NCBI RefSeq assembly: GCF_002836055.1
Contig: NZ_PJBS01000157.1
Location: forward strand, 1 to 64,000
DNA: 64,000 nt
Source of the DNA: Psychroflexus sp. MES1-P1E
GTDB taxonomy: Bacteria > Bacteroidota > Bacteroidia > Flavobacteriales > Flavobacteriaceae
Direction of reading: 5' to 3'
Below the pieces are notes generated by a model, which saw nothing but the letters and a program-made list of their open reading frames with translations, made no database searches and had not been told where the DNA came from. The translations under genes were made by a program, and so were the position numbers. Positions 35,684 through 44,576 of the stretch are shown here, one piece after another (position 1 is the stretch's first letter; each line of letters opens with the position of its first letter).

Positions 35684-36027
35684 GAAATCCGAGTTCCATT
35701 TTTAACTCTATGATCTGGAGACAAAAGTGAAGTACCTACTTCAGAATCTACTGCTGCTAGAATTAAACACTCACTCATCATCGTGGCGATTTGTTTTGGA
35801 GGAAAATTAAGGACAGCGATCACTTGCTTTCCAATAAGTTCCTCCGAGTCATAGAGTTCTGTAATTTGAGCCGATGAGCGTTTAATCCCAATCTCTCCAA
35901 AGTCAATTTCTAACTGTATAGCAGGTTTTATCGCTTGTCTAAATGGCTTTGCCTTAAGTATAGTTCCCACTCGCATTTCGATTTTTTGAAAATCAGACCA
36001 ACTCAAATTGTGTTCAAAAGTATCCAT
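35680..36027 (-). CDS. CsaA-like tRNA-binding domain protein
   Basis: A 115-residue stand-alone tRNA-binding (EMAP-II-type OB fold) domain: FQKIEMRVGTILKAKPF at the start, then IDFGEIGIKRSSAQIT, LIGKQVIAVLNFPPKQIATMMSECLILAA at the end. This pattern fits CsaA, described as a chaperone/secretion helper in Bacillus, and similar YgjH proteins. The gene stands alone on the minus strand, with a reverse-strand -7 box TACTTTTG at 36072-36079. Confidence 0.9.
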   Translation of the reverse strand: MDTFEHNLSWSDFQKIEMRVGTILKAKPFRQAIKPAIQLEIDFGEIGIKRSSAQITELYDSEELIGKQVIAVLNFPPKQIATMMSECLILAAVDSEVGTSLLSPDHRVKNGTRIS

Positions 36028-36151
36028 CTTAATATAGTTTAACTATAGTTTTTATCTATAGTGGAATCAGACAAAAGTAGCTTTTATTTATAAAGGCATT
36101 AACTCATAAAATTTTAATTTAGTCTTAAATTTGCTTCAAATTAGTTTAATT

Positions 36152-37258
36152 ATGAGTCAACAAGCCTTATTAAAACCCATAAAAATGGGTGATTTGGAAT
36201 TGAAAAATAGAGTTATCATGGCACCTTTGACGCGCAGTCGTGCCGACAATGAATACAATACTCCAACCGACATGCATGTCAAATATTATACACAGAGAGC
36301 TAGCGCAGGTCTAATTATAAGTGAAGGATCTCAAGTGTCTCCTGAAGCGATTGGTTATATTAATACAGCTGGGATCTATACGCCTGAACAAATAGAAGGT
36401 TGGAAAAAAGTAACCGATGCTGTGCATAAAGAAGATGGCAAAATATTTATACAGCTTTGGCATGTCGGACGTATGTCCCATCCTGATTTTCATAATGGTA
36501 ATAAACCTGTAGCACCAAGCGCAGTGAATCCAAATGATAAAGCTTACACTTACCAAGGTTTTATGGACACCGTAGAACCAAGAGCATTAACTACTGAAGA
36601 AGTGAAAGAAACCGTGCAAGACTTTAAAAGAGCTGCAAAAAATGCTGTGAAAGCTGGTTTTGATGGTATTGAAATTCACTCCTCAAATGGTTACTTAATC
36701 CATCAGTTCTTCAATAATACATCTAACCACAGAACAGATGAATATGGAGGTTCGAAAGAAAATAAAGCTCGAATCTTATTTGAAATCATCGAAGCTACAA
36801 AAGTATTCTTTCCAGAAAATAAAATTGGAGTGAGATTAAATCCTTCCTTGCACGGTGTTTTTGGTACCGAAGCAGACGAAGAAACAATTCCAACTTTTGA
36901 ATATATTGTCGAAAAACTTAATGACTACGATCTAGCCTATTTACATTTATCTGAACCTTTTAACGATGTAAGTGATAAAGATTTTCTAGTTACTAATATT
37001 GCCGAGCACTTTAGACCTCTTTATAAAGGAAACCTGATGATTAATGCAGGATTTGATCAAGAAAGTGGCAATAAAGTAATTGAAGATGGCAATGCCGATA
37101 TGGTAGCCTATGGTAGATTATTTATCTCTAACCCAGATTTACCCCTTCGTTTTGAAAAAAATGCAGAGCTTCAAAACTGGGATCGAGATACCTTTTATGT
37201 ACCAGGTGAAAAAGGGTACACCGATTATCCAAAATTAGATCAAGAAAAAGTATCTTAA
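36152..37258 (+). CDS. Old Yellow Enzyme family alkene reductase
   Basis: An FMN-dependent NAD(P)H reductase of the OYE family (N-ethylmaleimide/2-cyclohexenone reductase group), 368 residues. The N-terminus LLKPIKMGDLELKNRVIMAPLTRSRAD, the substrate pair in FDGIEIHSSNGYLIHQFFN (His and Asn that bind the carbonyl; the usual HxAN reads HSSN here) and NHRTDEYGGSKENKARIL fit. Start ATG36152 is preferred over a TTG at 36131. A -7 box TAAATTTG at 36126-36133 gives a short leader. Downstream lies a flavin reductase and two photolyase-family genes. Confidence 0.93.
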   Translation: MSQQALLKPIKMGDLELKNRVIMAPLTRSRADNEYNTPTDMHVKYYTQRASAGLIISEGSQVSPEAIGYINTAGIYTPEQIEGWKKVTDAVHKEDGKIFIQLWHVGRMSHPDFHNGNKPVAPSAVNPNDKAYTYQGFMDTVEPRALTTEEVKETVQDFKRAAKNAVKAGFDGIEIHSSNGYLIHQFFNNTSNHRTDEYGGSKENKARILFEIIEATKVFFPENKIGVRLNPSLHGVFGTEADEETIPTFEYIVEKLNDYDLAYLHLSEPFNDVSDKDFLVTNIAEHFRPLYKGNLMINAGFDQESGNKVIEDGNADMVAYGRLFISNPDLPLRFEKNAELQNWDRDTFYVPGEKGYTDYPKLDQEKVS

Positions 37259-37304
37259 TTTTGTTTAATTTTTAACACTAAAAGGTTTAACAATATCTAA
37301 ATTT

Positions 37305-37331
37305 AGGTCGACTAATCATCGACCTTTTTTT
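37305..37331 (+). terminator. Terminator-like hairpin abutting the next start codon
   Basis: Stem AGGTCGA/TCGACCT with loop CTAATCA, followed directly by TTTTTTT-A and then the ATG at 37332. It can end the OYE transcript. Because its T run touches the next start codon, any transcript covering the flavin reductase must cross it or start within it. A -7 box TAATTTTG at 37256-37263 would place this hairpin in a roughly 60-nt leader. Confidence 0.7.
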
Positions 37332-37967
37332 ATGACTCATTTTACCAAAAAAAACATTAGTGAACTCCCGAAATTGGAACGCATGCACCTTATTAATAGT
37401 TGTGGAGGAGTGAAATCTGGCAATCTTATAGGCACTATTTCCCAAGAAGGAACTACTAACTTAGCTATTTTTAATTCGGTTATACACCTTGGCAGCACCC
37501 CCCCTATGCTTAGCTTTATGTTGCGTCCTATAACTGTAGATAGGGATACTTACGAAAATCTCAAGGATACCAAACAGTTTACAGTAAACCATATTCACGA
37601 AAGCTTTGTAGACAAAGCTCACCAAACCTCAGCCAATTATGACAAGGGGATTTCAGAATTTAAAGAAGTTGGTTTATCTGAAGAATATATTAAAGATTTC
37701 AAAGCCCCTTTTGTAAAAGAATCTCTCATTAAAATGGGTTGCAAATTCATCAATGAATATTTCATCGAAGAAAATGGATGTCGATTGATTATTGGAGAAA
37801 TTCAACACCTCCTTTTCCCTAGTGAGATCCAAGAAAAAGATGGCTTATTAAATTTATCTAAAGCAAAAAGTGCAGGAATTATTGGATTGGACGGATATTT
37901 AAGTACAGAACTTATGGAACGTTTTGCCTATGCAAGACCAGGTCAAGATATTAAAGCCTTAAATTAA
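37332..37967 (+). CDS. Flavin reductase family protein
   Basis: A 211-residue split-barrel FMN protein: [38 protein letters not shown] is the FMN-binding core, followed by [30 protein letters not shown]. It resembles the Bacteroidota flavin reductases that lie beside photolyase/cryptochrome genes. It could supply reduced flavin to these FAD proteins, but that is inference from context. The start codon is immediately after a terminator-like hairpin; the family N-terminus (THFTKKNI) supports ATG37332. A DUF2256 gene starts 2 bp after its stop. Confidence 0.9.
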   Translation: MTHFTKKNISELPKLERMHLINSCGGVKSGNLIGTISQEGTTNLAIFNSVIHLGSTPPMLSFMLRPITVDRDTYENLKDTKQFTVNHIHESFVDKAHQTSANYDKGISEFKEVGLSEEYIKDFKAPFVKESLIKMGCKFINEYFIEENGCRLIIGEIQHLLFPSEIQEKDGLLNLSKAKSAGIIGLDGYLSTELMERFAYARPGQDIKALN

Positions 37968-37969
37968 AC

Positions 37970-38107
37970 ATGGCACACAAGAAAACAAATTTACCCGAAA
38001 AGATCTGCCCTACTTGTGGATTACCTTTTAGTTGGAGGAAAAAATGGGAGAAAAATTGGGATAACGTAAAATATTGTAGCGAAAAATGCAGAAGAAACAA
38101 AAAATAA
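37970..38107 (+). CDS. DUF2256 zinc-ribbon mini-protein
   Basis: A 45-residue gene between the flavin reductase and cry-DASH genes: [20 protein letters not shown], then [10 protein letters not shown], then [11 protein letters not shown]. The two pairs CPTC and CSEKC form a treble-clef/zinc-ribbon-like site, the hallmark of DUF2256. This family is found next to photolyase and cryptochrome genes in many bacteria. It begins 2 bp after the previous stop and overlaps the cry-DASH start by 22 bp, so the three genes are translationally linked. Its role is unknown, possibly in nucleic-acid binding or as a partner of the cryptochrome. Confidence 0.9.
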   Translation: MAHKKTNLPEKICPTCGLPFSWRKKWEKNWDNVKYCSEKCRRNKK

Positions 38108-39396
38108 CACTTGTTTGGTTTAGAAACGATTTACGAACTCGAGATCAAAAGTCTCTTTACGATGCTTGTAAAAATGAAAACGCTGTTCTTGGCGTCTACT
38201 GTTTTGATCCAAGTCATTTTGAAACAACCCGGTATGGTTTTAAAAAGACTGAAAAATACAGAGCTAAGTTCTTAATTGAAAGTGTTGAGCAACTATCAAA
38301 TAACCTTCAAAACTTAAACATAAGTCTTCACATAGCACACAAGCATCCTTCTGAAGTATTTAAAGAACTCTCTGAACGGTATGTGATTACATCTGTTTTT
38401 TACCAAACTGAATGGACCCGAGAAGAGAAGAGAGTTGAGGCAAAAGTCAAATTAGCTCTTCCAAACACAGATTTTATAGAAAACTACAATCAATTTTTAT
38501 TTCACCCAGAAGACTTGCCTTATGATAGTTTCCAAGACATACCGGAAGTCTATACCAACTTCAGAAAAAAATGTGAAAAGCAAAGTGAGGTAAGACCAGA
38601 AGTTCCAGCCCCTCAACCCCGACCTACCCATGATTTATTAGAAGAAAGAAACCAAGCACCCAATCTATCAGATTTAGGTTTGGAAGACTTTGAAACCGAT
38701 CCACGATCGGCATTTCCTTTTAAAGGGGGAGAAAATGAAGCTTGGAAGCGTATTGAACATTATTTCTGGGACACCAAAAAGTTACAGTACTATAAAAAGA
38801 CTCGTAACGGTCTTTTGGGCACAGACTATAGTTCAAAATTTTCAGCCTGGCTGGGCAATGGCTCTATTTCAGCCGTTTCCATTTACCACGAGGTTAGAGC
38901 ATTTGAGAAGCAAGTGAAGAAAAACCAAGATACCTATTGGCTAATTTTTGAGCTGATCTGGCGTGATTATTTTAAATATATATCACTTAAACACGGCAAC
39001 AAAATTTTTCAGCTTGGAGGTGTATTAAATAAGGATTACGATTGGGGAAATAACAAAAAGGCCCTGAGAGACTGGATACATGGAAACACACCAGAGGATT
39101 TTGTAAATGCCAATATGATAGAAATTAAGAAAACTGGCTTTATGAGTAACCGCGGTCGCCAGAACGTAAATAGCTATTGGGCTAAAGAATGGAAACAGGA
39201 TTGGCGCATTGGAGCTGCCTATTTCGAATCTATGCTCGTAGATTACGACGTGCATAGCAATTGGGGCAACTGGATGTATAACTCTGGTGTAGGCAATGAT
39301 CCACGAGATCGAAAATTTAACATTAAAAATCAAGCCGACCGTTACGATAGTGGTGGAAAATACCAACGAACATGGTTACAGGATAGTTTATTTTAA
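38086..39396 (+). CDS. DASH-type cryptochrome / photolyase
   Basis: Cry-DASH proteins bind FAD and an antenna and repair dimers in single-stranded or loop DNA; some act as light sensors. The N-terminus is [19 protein letters not shown]. The FAD domain shows [67 protein letters not shown], and [36 protein letters not shown], all distinctive for DASH. Length 436 aa fits bacterial DASH forms without extension. The gene overlaps the DUF2256 gene. Confidence 0.95.
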   Translation: MQKKQKITLVWFRNDLRTRDQKSLYDACKNENAVLGVYCFDPSHFETTRYGFKKTEKYRAKFLIESVEQLSNNLQNLNISLHIAHKHPSEVFKELSERYVITSVFYQTEWTREEKRVEAKVKLALPNTDFIENYNQFLFHPEDLPYDSFQDIPEVYTNFRKKCEKQSEVRPEVPAPQPRPTHDLLEERNQAPNLSDLGLEDFETDPRSAFPFKGGENEAWKRIEHYFWDTKKLQYYKKTRNGLLGTDYSSKFSAWLGNGSISAVSIYHEVRAFEKQVKKNQDTYWLIFELIWRDYFKYISLKHGNKIFQLGGVLNKDYDWGNNKKALRDWIHGNTPEDFVNANMIEIKKTGFMSNRGRQNVNSYWAKEWKQDWRIGAAYFESMLVDYDVHSNWGNWMYNSGVGNDPRDRKFNIKNQADRYDSGGKYQRTWLQDSLF

Positions 39397-39604
39397 TAGC
39401 CGAGAACCTGCTATCAGCTTTATCTTGATCTCGTAGCACTAGCAATATGTATCTAGCCAGAAGCTTCTTTGCAGTCGCTTTTGTCTAGAACCATTGCTAA
39501 AGCACTACTTCCGTCAAGGATAACGCTTCTATCAGGGCTATGAAATTTTGAAACCTTTTCGATGGGTTAAGATGATGAAGATAAAATTCAGAAAAAAAAG
39601 TACA

Positions 39605-41143
39605 ATGAAAAAAACCTTACGATTAATCCTTGGAGATCAACTCAACCTCAATCACTCTTGGTTTAAAAATAAATCTGAAGATGTGATTTATTTCATGACC
39701 GAAAGTCAAGAAGAAACCGGTTATGTAAAGCATCACGTTCAAAAAGTGGTAGCCTTTTTTCTTTCGATGAGGAATTTCAAAAGAGACCTAGAATCCCAAG
39801 GACATCGAGTGATTTACTTTCAAATCGATGATAAAGTCAATCGACAAAGCTTATCTGATAATATCAATAAGATTATTGAGGAGGAAGAGATAGAACATTT
39901 TGAATACCTCTACCCAGACGAGTATAGATTGGATATAAATCTGAAAACAATTTGCAACAACCTTAGTATTTCAAGTCAAGCTAAAGATTCAGAACATTTC
40001 TTTACCAAAAGAGATGATGTAGAGAACTTCTACAAGGGAAAGAAGGAAATGACGATGGAATACTTTTATCGGGACATGCGTAAAAAGCATGAGATTATGA
40101 TGCTTAACGATAAGAAACCAGAAGGTGGCCAATGGAACTTTGATAAAAGCAATCGCAAAAAATGGACTGGTAAACCGCCAATCCCCAAGTTTAAGGGCTT
40201 TGATAAAAATGTTGAGGAGGTCTTAAAACAAATTGAGACCATGGGCATAAAGACTATGGGTAGAATTGACCAAGAAAAATTTCCATGGCCAACATCAAGA
40301 AAAGAATGCCTAGAGGTACTCGATTACTTCTGTACTCATCTTTTAATCCACTTTGGAGATTATGAAGATGCTTTACATACAGATGAGAAGTTTTTGTTCC
40401 ATTCTCGGCTATCGTTTGCTATGAATAGTAAAATGCTTTCTCCTAGAGAGGTTATAGAAACCACCTTAGATTATTACTACGATCACAAAGAAGAAATTGA
40501 TATTTCTCAAATCGAAGGGTTTATAAGACAAATTCTCGGATGGAGAGAATTCATGAGAGGGGTTTACTGGCAAGAAATGCCAGAATATAAATCCAAGAAC
40601 GAGCTCCAAAATACCAACAAACTTCCTGACTTCTACTGGACTGGTGATACGAAAATGAATTGCTTGAAACATTCGGTAAACCAAAGTCTAGACGATGCTT
40701 ATGCACATCATATCCAACGCCTTATGATTTTAGGGAATTTTGCTTTGCTAACTATGACCGATCCCGATGAAGTGGATGCCTGGTATCTAGGGGTCTACAT
40801 CGATGCCATAGAATGGGTAGAACTTACCAACACTCGAGGAATGAGTCAATTTGCAGACGGCGGAATTGTAGCCACAAAACCTTATGTTTCTAGTGGAAGT
40901 TATATCAATAAGATGGGGAATTACTGCAAATCCTGCCAGTATTCTGTTAGTAAAAAAGAAGGCGAGGATGCCTGTCCTTTCAATAATCTTTATTGGAATT
41001 TTCTTCACGAGAAACAAGAGCATTTCAAAAATAATCATCGCATGAACATGATGATGAGTCTATTAAAAAAGATGAATAAAGAAACTTTAGGTCACCATAT
41101 CAGCCGATCAAAAGAAATAATAAAAAATCCTAGTAATTTTTAA
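39605..41143 (+). CDS. phrB: Iron-sulfur photolyase (FeS-BCP, (6-4) photolyase type)
   Basis: This family repairs (6-4) photoproducts and carries FAD, a lumazine-type antenna and a [4Fe-4S] cluster. The N-terminus LRLILGDQLNLNHSWF and KHHVQKVVAFFLSMRNF are typical. Four cysteines at 353, 441, 444 and 457 reproduce the spacing of the cluster ligands in characterised FeS-BCP proteins (88, 3 and 13 residues), the last three in YCKSCQYSVSKKEGEDACPFN. I chose ATG39605 since earlier in-frame codons (from 39548) have no family character. It is on the same strand as cry-DASH, 208 bp downstream; that gap holds no gene I can see. Confidence 0.94.
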   Translation: MKKTLRLILGDQLNLNHSWFKNKSEDVIYFMTESQEETGYVKHHVQKVVAFFLSMRNFKRDLESQGHRVIYFQIDDKVNRQSLSDNINKIIEEEEIEHFEYLYPDEYRLDINLKTICNNLSISSQAKDSEHFFTKRDDVENFYKGKKEMTMEYFYRDMRKKHEIMMLNDKKPEGGQWNFDKSNRKKWTGKPPIPKFKGFDKNVEEVLKQIETMGIKTMGRIDQEKFPWPTSRKECLEVLDYFCTHLLIHFGDYEDALHTDEKFLFHSRLSFAMNSKMLSPREVIETTLDYYYDHKEEIDISQIEGFIRQILGWREFMRGVYWQEMPEYKSKNELQNTNKLPDFYWTGDTKMNCLKHSVNQSLDDAYAHHIQRLMILGNFALLTMTDPDEVDAWYLGVYIDAIEWVELTNTRGMSQFADGGIVATKPYVSSGSYINKMGNYCKSCQYSVSKKEGEDACPFNNLYWNFLHEKQEHFKNNHRMNMMMSLLKKMNKETLGHHISRSKEIIKNPSNF

Positions 41144-41195
41144 TATATTTAAGAAAAATCTATACTTTTGAAACTTAATCAAAAATCAAAACAAA

Positions 41196-41468
41196 ATGAA
41201 AAAATCAATTTTATCAATCACGATGGCTGCTTTACTAGGTTTAGGTGTAGTAAGCTGTAGAGAACAGAAAGGCGATGCTGAAGAAACGGCAGACGATGTA
41301 GAAGAAACTATGGACACTGCTAGTGATGCAGTTGAAGAGACTGGGGACGCTATGGAAGAGGCAACTGAAGAGGTTATGGAAGAAGGTGCTGAAGAAATGG
41401 AGGAAGGTGCTGAAACTATGGAAGAAGGTGCTGAAGAAATGGAAGAAGCTACTAAAGAAGAAATGTAA
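41196..41468 (+). CDS. Small, very acidic lipoprotein with EEGAEEM repeats
   Basis: The signal peptide ends VVSC, so this is a lipoprotein of about 68 mature residues. Almost all of the mature part is Glu, Asp, Ala, Met and Thr in a degenerate heptad-like pattern, with tandem EEGAEEMEEGAETMEEGAEEM at the end. It has only two lysines after the lipidated Cys region, so it is extremely acidic and should form a single helix or coiled coil. A -7 box TACTTTTG at 41163-41170 precedes it, and a terminator follows. Function unknown; cation or envelope-spacing roles are guesses. Confidence 0.75.
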   Translation: MKKSILSITMAALLGLGVVSCREQKGDAEETADDVEETMDTASDAVEETGDAMEEATEEVMEEGAEEMEEGAETMEEGAEEMEEATKEEM

Positions 41469-41494
41469 GTCTTAGTTTATTCTAAAAACTTTAT

Positions 41495-41528
41495 AAAAAG
41501 CTTATACAGTAAAATGTATAAGCTTTTT
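41495..41528. terminator. Bidirectional terminator between the acidic lipoprotein and pyrF
   Basis: Arms AAAAAGCTTATACA (41495-41508) and its exact complement (41515-41528) with loop GTAAAA. A/T runs on both sides serve the two convergent genes; the right arm overlaps the pyrF stop codon. Confidence 0.85.
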
Positions 41529-42339
41529 AAGTTATGTAAGGCTCCATTTGCTCCTGTAGCGCTTTAGCGTTAAGTGCTGCCTGAATTGCAAAATCTTCTT
41601 CTTGTGAAGCGTATATAATTCCCCTGGTAGAATTAATGATCAATCCATAAGTCGAGTTTAAGCCATACTCACAGACTTCCTTTAGGTTTCCCCCCTGAGC
41701 CCCTACCCCTGGAATTAATAAAAAGCTATCTGGTAAGATTTGTCTTATTTTTTTTAAGTAGCTAGACTTAGTGGCCCCAACAACATACATCAACTGCCTT
41801 GAATTTACCCATGTTCGAGAAGTTTTTAAAACATTTTCAAAAAGTAAAGTTCCCTTGTTTTCTAAAAATTGAAAATCTTTAGCTCCTTCATTGGATGTAA
41901 GGCCAAGCATAATAGCATGCTTATCTTTAAATTGAAGAAAAGGTTCTATAGAATCTTTTCCCATATATGGAGCTACAGTAACAGAATCAAAATTTAAGTC
42001 CTCAAAAAAAGCTTTAGCGTACATCTTTGAGGTGTTGCCGATATCTCCCCTCTTGGCATCTGCAATGGTAAATTGCTCTGGATAATGTTCGTTAATATAA
42101 TTAATCGTTTTCTGAAGTGCCTGCCAGCCCCTTAATCCATAAGCTTCATAGAAAGCTATGTTTGGCTTATAAGCTATACAATACTCTTGGGTAGCCTCAA
42201 TAATGGCCTTATTGAATTCAAAGATAGGATCGTCAAACTCTAATAAATGCTTAGGTATTTTTTCTAAATCAACATCCAATCCCACGCAAAGCATGGATTT
42301 TTTCTTTTGAATTTGTTCAATAAGCTCTTGAAGTTGCAT
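41527..42339 (-). CDS. pyrF: Orotidine 5'-phosphate decarboxylase
   Basis: PyrF makes UMP from OMP, the last step of pyrimidine synthesis. This is the longer (group 2) type: [16 protein letters not shown] at the N-terminus, [13 protein letters not shown], the catalytic cluster [21 protein letters not shown] (Lys-x-x-Asp type), and [12 protein letters not shown] for the phosphate. Length (270 aa) is normal for that type. It follows prfA by 6 bp on the minus strand, so the two form an operon. Confidence 0.95.
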   Translation of the reverse strand: MQLQELIEQIQKKKSMLCVGLDVDLEKIPKHLLEFDDPIFEFNKAIIEATQEYCIAYKPNIAFYEAYGLRGWQALQKTINYINEHYPEQFTIADAKRGDIGNTSKMYAKAFFEDLNFDSVTVAPYMGKDSIEPFLQFKDKHAIMLGLTSNEGAKDFQFLENKGTLLFENVLKTSRTWVNSRQLMYVVGATKSSYLKKIRQILPDSFLLIPGVGAQGGNLKEVCEYGLNSTYGLIINSTRGIIYASQEEDFAIQAALNAKALQEQMEPYIT

Positions 42340-42345
42340 AATTGA

Positions 42346-43422
42346 TTATAGGTCGTCAGAAATATTTTTGAGTTTCTCTGTATTATCGACGAGTTTTAAC
42401 TCATTGATTATTTTCTCTAAGTCCCCGTTTATGATATTATCGAGATCATAAAGCGTGAGGTTTATCCTATGATCGGTAACTCGACTTTGTGAATAATTAT
42501 AAGTTCTAATTTTAGCACTTCGGTCACCACTAGTCACCATAGAGCCTCGCTTTTCAGCATCTTCAGCTTGCTTTTTGGCCAGCTCCATTTCATACAGTCT
42601 AGACCTTAAAACCCTAAAAGCTTTCTCTTTATTTTTATGTTGTGACTTTTGATCTTGACATTGAGCTACAATTCCAGTAGGTTCGTGAGTAAGTCTTACT
42701 GCGGAGTAAGTTGTGTTTACAGACTGCCCTCCTGGTCCAGAAGAACAAAAATAGTCTACTCTTACCTCTTTTGGATTGACCTCAATATCAAATTCTTCAG
42801 CTTCAGGAAAAACCATTACTGTTGCAGCACTAGTGTGGACACGACCTTGAGTTTCAGTTTGTGGTACACGTTGAACTCGGTGAACACCGGCTTCATATTT
42901 TAATGTTCCATACACGTCAACCCCCGAGACTTCAAATTGGATTTCTTTGTATCCTCCATTGGTCCCTTCATTATAATCTACAACATCTACTTTCCAGCCT
43001 TTATGTTCGCAGTATTTGGTTAACATTCTAAAAATATCTCCTGCAAAAATACTAGCTTCATCACCCCCTGCTCCTGCTCTTACTTCTACTACGGCATTCT
43101 TTGCATCTTCTGGGTCTTTAGGAATAAGCATCATACGTATCTTCTCTTCTAGCTTAGGCAATTCAACTTTGGCCTCGTCATATTGAAGTTTTGCCATTTC
43201 CACCATTTCAGCATCAGACTCGTTTGAAATAATATCATTGGCTTCCTTAAGGTTATCGGTGAGTTCTACATAAACCTCACGCTCATCCATAATAGCTTTG
43301 AGGTCTTTATACTCTTTTGATAGTTCTATATACCGCTTTTGATTGGACATGATATCAGGCTGAATGATCAAATCACTCACCTCGTCAAATCTTTGTTTTA
43401 TAAAGTTTAGTTTATCTAGCAT
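42346..43422 (-). CDS. prfA: Peptide chain release factor 1
   Basis: RF1 ends translation at UAA and UAG. The peptidyl-tRNA hydrolysis motif GGQ is in [16 protein letters not shown]; the domain order (long N-terminal helical part, then [22 protein letters not shown], then the GGQ domain) is intact. The anticodon-mimic region [22 protein letters not shown] is complete. Length is 358 aa. A reverse-strand -7 box TAAATTTG at 43440-43447 is about 20 bp upstream, driving prfA-pyrF. Confidence 0.97.
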   Translation of the reverse strand: MLDKLNFIKQRFDEVSDLIIQPDIMSNQKRYIELSKEYKDLKAIMDEREVYVELTDNLKEANDIISNESDAEMVEMAKLQYDEAKVELPKLEEKIRMMLIPKDPEDAKNAVVEVRAGAGGDEASIFAGDIFRMLTKYCEHKGWKVDVVDYNEGTNGGYKEIQFEVSGVDVYGTLKYEAGVHRVQRVPQTETQGRVHTSAATVMVFPEAEEFDIEVNPKEVRVDYFCSSGPGGQSVNTTYSAVRLTHEPTGIVAQCQDQKSQHKNKEKAFRVLRSRLYEMELAKKQAEDAEKRGSMVTSGDRSAKIRTYNYSQSRVTDHRINLTLYDLDNIINGDLEKIINELKLVDNTEKLKNISDDL

Positions 43423-43512
43423 AAGGTTTTAATGTATCGCAAATTTAGGGTATTTGAGGGGATTTTTTTTAACAGAAGCCGTCATAAAAATCAATTAATC
43501 TAAGACTATAGA

Positions 43513-44571
43513 TTAAAGCTGTAGAGCGATTCCTATGCCAAGCTGCTGCTTAAGCTGAATTCTAGAACCACCTACAACTATAGTACCATCAGTAGCCTCC
43601 TCTCTAATTTTGATATCATCGTCGTATCTAATATGAGCACCTATAGTAGCACGCATGAAATTATTGATTTTAAAATTGAAAACTAGCTCCCAATCTATAT
43701 CTATATTACCAAAATTATTGATGTAATCTGAATATAGACTTATCCTGTTTACGATAACCGCACTCTCAAAAATTTTTTGCTCAAATTCATTGGTGACTAG
43801 TATACCAAACTCATTCCTAGAGGTCTTCCCCTCTCTTATAATGTTTCCATCACTATCCCTAACTGCACTTCTTACACCAAACGCACCATCATTGGCTAAT
43901 CGCTGATTTAAAACAAAGGTGGATTTTTGGGTGATTGGAGATAAATAAAGTTCAAAGCTCTCGTCGGGTTGAGCATACTTGGCTCCAATACCAAGGAAAA
44001 TATAGCCTGGCGCCATAAATTCCGAGATGGAAACCTCAGTATCTGGATAATTAAAACCTCTTGAAACTTGAGTTTTATAACTAAATTTACCTGAATAAAA
44101 CCAATTAGAATTTTTAGAAACTTCATAACCAAAAGAAGAAATAAGTTCCAAATCGTCCTCCGTTTTTATTAACTCCTGACCTTCTTGCTGGTTAATTCCA
44201 TATCTAAACCGAAATTGATTATCCCATCTAAACCCCTTATTCCTATAAGTTCTTACTGTATTCATTCCGTACATTCCAGATATAGAGTTTGTTCCTCCTG
44301 CATTCCAATTTACAAAAGCTACTTCGCTTACATCTAACGTAAATTCATTCACTTGCTCCCAAAAGCTCGTTCTACCATTTCGAGGAATCAATTGATTATA
44401 GGTAAATACATAGTTACCCGAGACATCGAAACTAGTATTGATTAAAGGCATAGGCCCATTAGGATCCAGAGTTTCACCAACAGATTCGATCTTCTGGATC
44501 TCACCAAAGGATTGCCCAAAACTTTTCGAAATAAATAATGAGAGTAAAAAAAGGAGTAGAACTCTTTTCAT
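43513..44571 (-). CDS. DUF3078 outer-membrane protein
   Basis: A 352-residue protein with a signal peptide ending KSFGQ and a beta-barrel-like body. The segment LDVSEVAFVNWNAGGTNSISGMYGMNTVRTYRNKGFRWDNQFRFRYGINQQEGQELIKTEDDLELISSFGYEV is highly typical of DUF3078. The chain ends with an aromatic/hydrophobic C-terminus (QLGIGIALQL), common for barrels. It lies 5 bp downstream of purM on the same strand. Its substrate, if any, is unknown. Confidence 0.88.
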   Translation of the reverse strand: MKRVLLLFLLSLFISKSFGQSFGEIQKIESVGETLDPNGPMPLINTSFDVSGNYVFTYNQLIPRNGRTSFWEQVNEFTLDVSEVAFVNWNAGGTNSISGMYGMNTVRTYRNKGFRWDNQFRFRYGINQQEGQELIKTEDDLELISSFGYEVSKNSNWFYSGKFSYKTQVSRGFNYPDTEVSISEFMAPGYIFLGIGAKYAQPDESFELYLSPITQKSTFVLNQRLANDGAFGVRSAVRDSDGNIIREGKTSRNEFGILVTNEFEQKIFESAVIVNRISLYSDYINNFGNIDIDWELVFNFKINNFMRATIGAHIRYDDDIKIREEATDGTIVVGGSRIQLKQQLGIGIALQL

Positions 44572-44576
44572 TTTAT

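Noticed and set aside
36131-36151. TTG36131 as start of the OYE gene
   Set aside because: It overlaps the -7 box and adds residues unlike the family; ATG36152 is better.
39397-39604. Small gene or RNA between cry-DASH and the iron-sulfur photolyase
   Set aside because: No open frame with family character and no clear hairpin; nothing could be supported.
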